Shown: piece by piece, positions 62,921-64,000 of the stretch
Position numbering within the stretch: position 1 is the stretch's first letter
Layout of the letters: every line of letters starts with the position of its first letter
Source of the DNA: an uncultured Dehalococcoidia bacterium
GTDB lineage: Bacteria > Chloroflexota > Dehalococcoidia > Lucifugimonadales > UBA3495
Length of the DNA: 64,000 nucleotides
Assembly: GCA_951812625.1 (NCBI GenBank)
Contig: CATOSP010000001.1
Location: 62,001-126,000 of the forward strand
Direction: 5' to 3'
The notes under the pieces: generated by a model
Seen by the model: the letters and a program-made list of their open reading frames with translations, nothing else
What the model was told of the DNA's origin: nothing
Database searches by the model: none
Translations under genes and position numbers: made by a program

Positions 62921-63919
62921 TTATCTACATTTGCCGTGGCGTGTATTTGTGGTGGAATCCGGCATCCATGGCGACAAAGGCAACTCCCGTGCTACCTGGA
63001 AACGGACCGGGTACAGGCGCGATTCCCGCAGCAACTCCGGGACTTGTTCCAGAGTATCACGTTTGGGGTCCCGTATGTTGAGCCTGCGCTGCAGCGTGAT
63101 GTCACGGAACGGCCGCAGGTGGGGGCATACCTTCAGAAACTCCCCCAAAGTGATCCGGTCGCCGCCCAGGACGACATATTCCAACTCACGGGCATGGGGC
63201 GTTAGCTGGGCGCGGACAGCGTCGCAGGTCTTGTCGTACATCTTCCGGGCCTGTCCCTCCCGGATGCGCTGAAACCGCCTCTGGGAGGTGCCTCCAGCGT
63301 GGTGCTTGCCTTTGACGTAGCGGGCGTCAGTCTTTGACGAGAGGAGCGCATCGCCCTGGAACACGCCAACGCTGGAGCGGCCCAACCGGAGCAGCACAAC
63401 GCCGACAATGTGGTCCGAGTCCACGTTGGCCAGCAGCGGAGACGGGTCCCAGCCTGCGATGGCCCGGTCCTCGGTCAGTGGGAACGGCGGTACGACGACC
63501 AGCCCCTCACTGCCCGACCGCATCACGGCAAGACCCGTGCCGGACTCCAGAACCTGCCGGTCCAGACCGGCCAGCGCATCCCGCCATCTCGTGGCATCTG
63601 GGCCAAGGCCCCCGAGAGCATCCAGGCCGGAACCCGGCGACAGGTACAGGGACGCGGCTTCCTCTCCCGGTTCAGGGGCGAGTATGTCCAGGATCCTTCG
63701 CAGGCCATCCCTGCCCGCGGTCTGGCCCGGTCGGACTTTCAGGGATTGTGCGTGCTTATTCAATCGCCCGACTTTCAGGAATGTGTCATGGGGGACATCA
63801 TCAGTATACGCCCCAGTGATAGGATGCACGACCTTGCAAAGACCTCGTTGCTGACACTTGGCCCTTTCCAACCCCGGATACACTGCCCTATCATATCTAT
63901 CCGGAGAGGTTGGGATCAT
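62921..63919 (-). CDS. VLRF1-type (Vms1-like) peptidyl-tRNA hydrolase
   Basis: The core shows the release-factor-like domain of VLRF1 proteins: VVLLRLGRSSVGVFQGDALL then RYVKGKHHAGGTSQRRFQRI. The GG-x-S-Q loop (G209, G210, S212, Q213) replaces the GGQ of eRF1, with Q213 the candidate catalytic glutamine. The helical stretch REGQARKMYDKTCDAVRAQL and VVLGGDRITLGEFL complete the family pattern. These proteins release nascent chains from peptidyl-tRNA on split large subunits. The ATG at 63919 has GGAG upstream, but the first ~50 residues look unlike the family, so a TTG at 63763 is a real alternative. Confidence 0.75.
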   Translation of the reverse strand: MIPTSPDRYDRAVYPGLERAKCQQRGLCKVVHPITGAYTDDVPHDTFLKVGRLNKHAQSLKVRPGQTAGRDGLRRILDILAPEPGEEAASLYLSPGSGLDALGGLGPDATRWRDALAGLDRQVLESGTGLAVMRSGSEGLVVVPPFPLTEDRAIAGWDPSPLLANVDSDHIVGVVLLRLGRSSVGVFQGDALLSSKTDARYVKGKHHAGGTSQRRFQRIREGQARKMYDKTCDAVRAQLTPHARELEYVVLGGDRITLGEFLKVCPHLRPFRDITLQRRLNIRDPKRDTLEQVPELLRESRLYPVRFQVARELPLSPWMPDSTTNTRHGKCR

Positions 63920-64000
63920 GGGAACTCCGGGGGAACATGGTCTCTCAAGCCCAGTCCGGCCACTACCCCCGTATGGGCGACAATGTCCGGATTTGTCAGG

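Overview
This window is a GC-rich bacterial chromosome segment packed with short operons on both strands. I see no rRNA, tRNA, CRISPR array, insertion sequence or phage gene. The gene content fits a free-living aerobic member of the Chloroflexota, probably a SAR202/Dehalococcoidia-like lineage. Supporting this are many crotonase, SDR, zinc/quinone-reductase MDR, MmgE/PrpD and amidohydrolase paralogs, a luciferase-like monooxygenase with an F420 reductase, a thiolase-like/DUF35 pair, a DUF2851 protein and nickel SOD. That placement is inference from gene content, not a phylogeny.

Layout. 1-5.6 kb: partial ispH, thrC, an unusual DppC-permease/RDD fusion, prs and an amidohydrolase. 5.7-7.3 kb: a translationally coupled HipA-like kinase and HIRAN-like protein. 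7.3-11.7 kb: inositol monophosphatase, an SDR lacking the usual catalytic Tyr/Lys, a nuclease-like hypothetical, and the thiolase-like/DUF35 pair. 11.8-13.5 kb: a DUF262 plus HEPN two-gene module. 13.6-25.2 kb: F420 reductase, thioredoxin-like, zinc alcohol dehydrogenase, VOC and LigB dioxygenase-type proteins, LLM monooxygenase, SulP transporter and PIG-L deacetylase. 25.2-36 kb: membrane protein, PEP-mutase-type lyase, DUF429 protein, cupins, DUF2851, SDR, quinone reductase, PrpD, enoyl-CoA hydratase and an SLC13 transporter. 36-45.7 kb: three tandem crotonases, a PIN toxin-antitoxin pair, SDR, a triazine-hydrolase-type amidohydrolase, MFS exporter and aconitase. 45.8-48 kb: HNH endonuclease, adenine methyltransferase and Nudix hydrolase. 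48.3-52.8 kb: an orphan TPP-binding subunit and the heme cluster cobA-hemD, hemB, hemL. 52.8-56 kb: a stress block with hspR, hsp20, sodN and a probable selenocysteine-containing lipoprotein peroxiredoxin. 56-64 kb: ilvD, a second DUF262-HEPN module, a crotonase, mutS2, and directly upstream of mutS2 a VLRF1-type peptidyl-tRNA hydrolase.

The most interesting signals are: an in-frame TGA exactly at the peroxidatic cysteine of a peroxiredoxin, followed by a SECIS-like hairpin; two unrelated-looking DUF262+HEPN modules 44 kb apart; the VLRF1-MutS2 operon, which looks like a ribosome-rescue unit; and the permease-RDD fusion. Several defence- or toxin-like cassettes sit singly between metabolic genes with no mobile element in sight. 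Their codons look more AT-rich than those of their neighbours, which suggests piecemeal acquisition.
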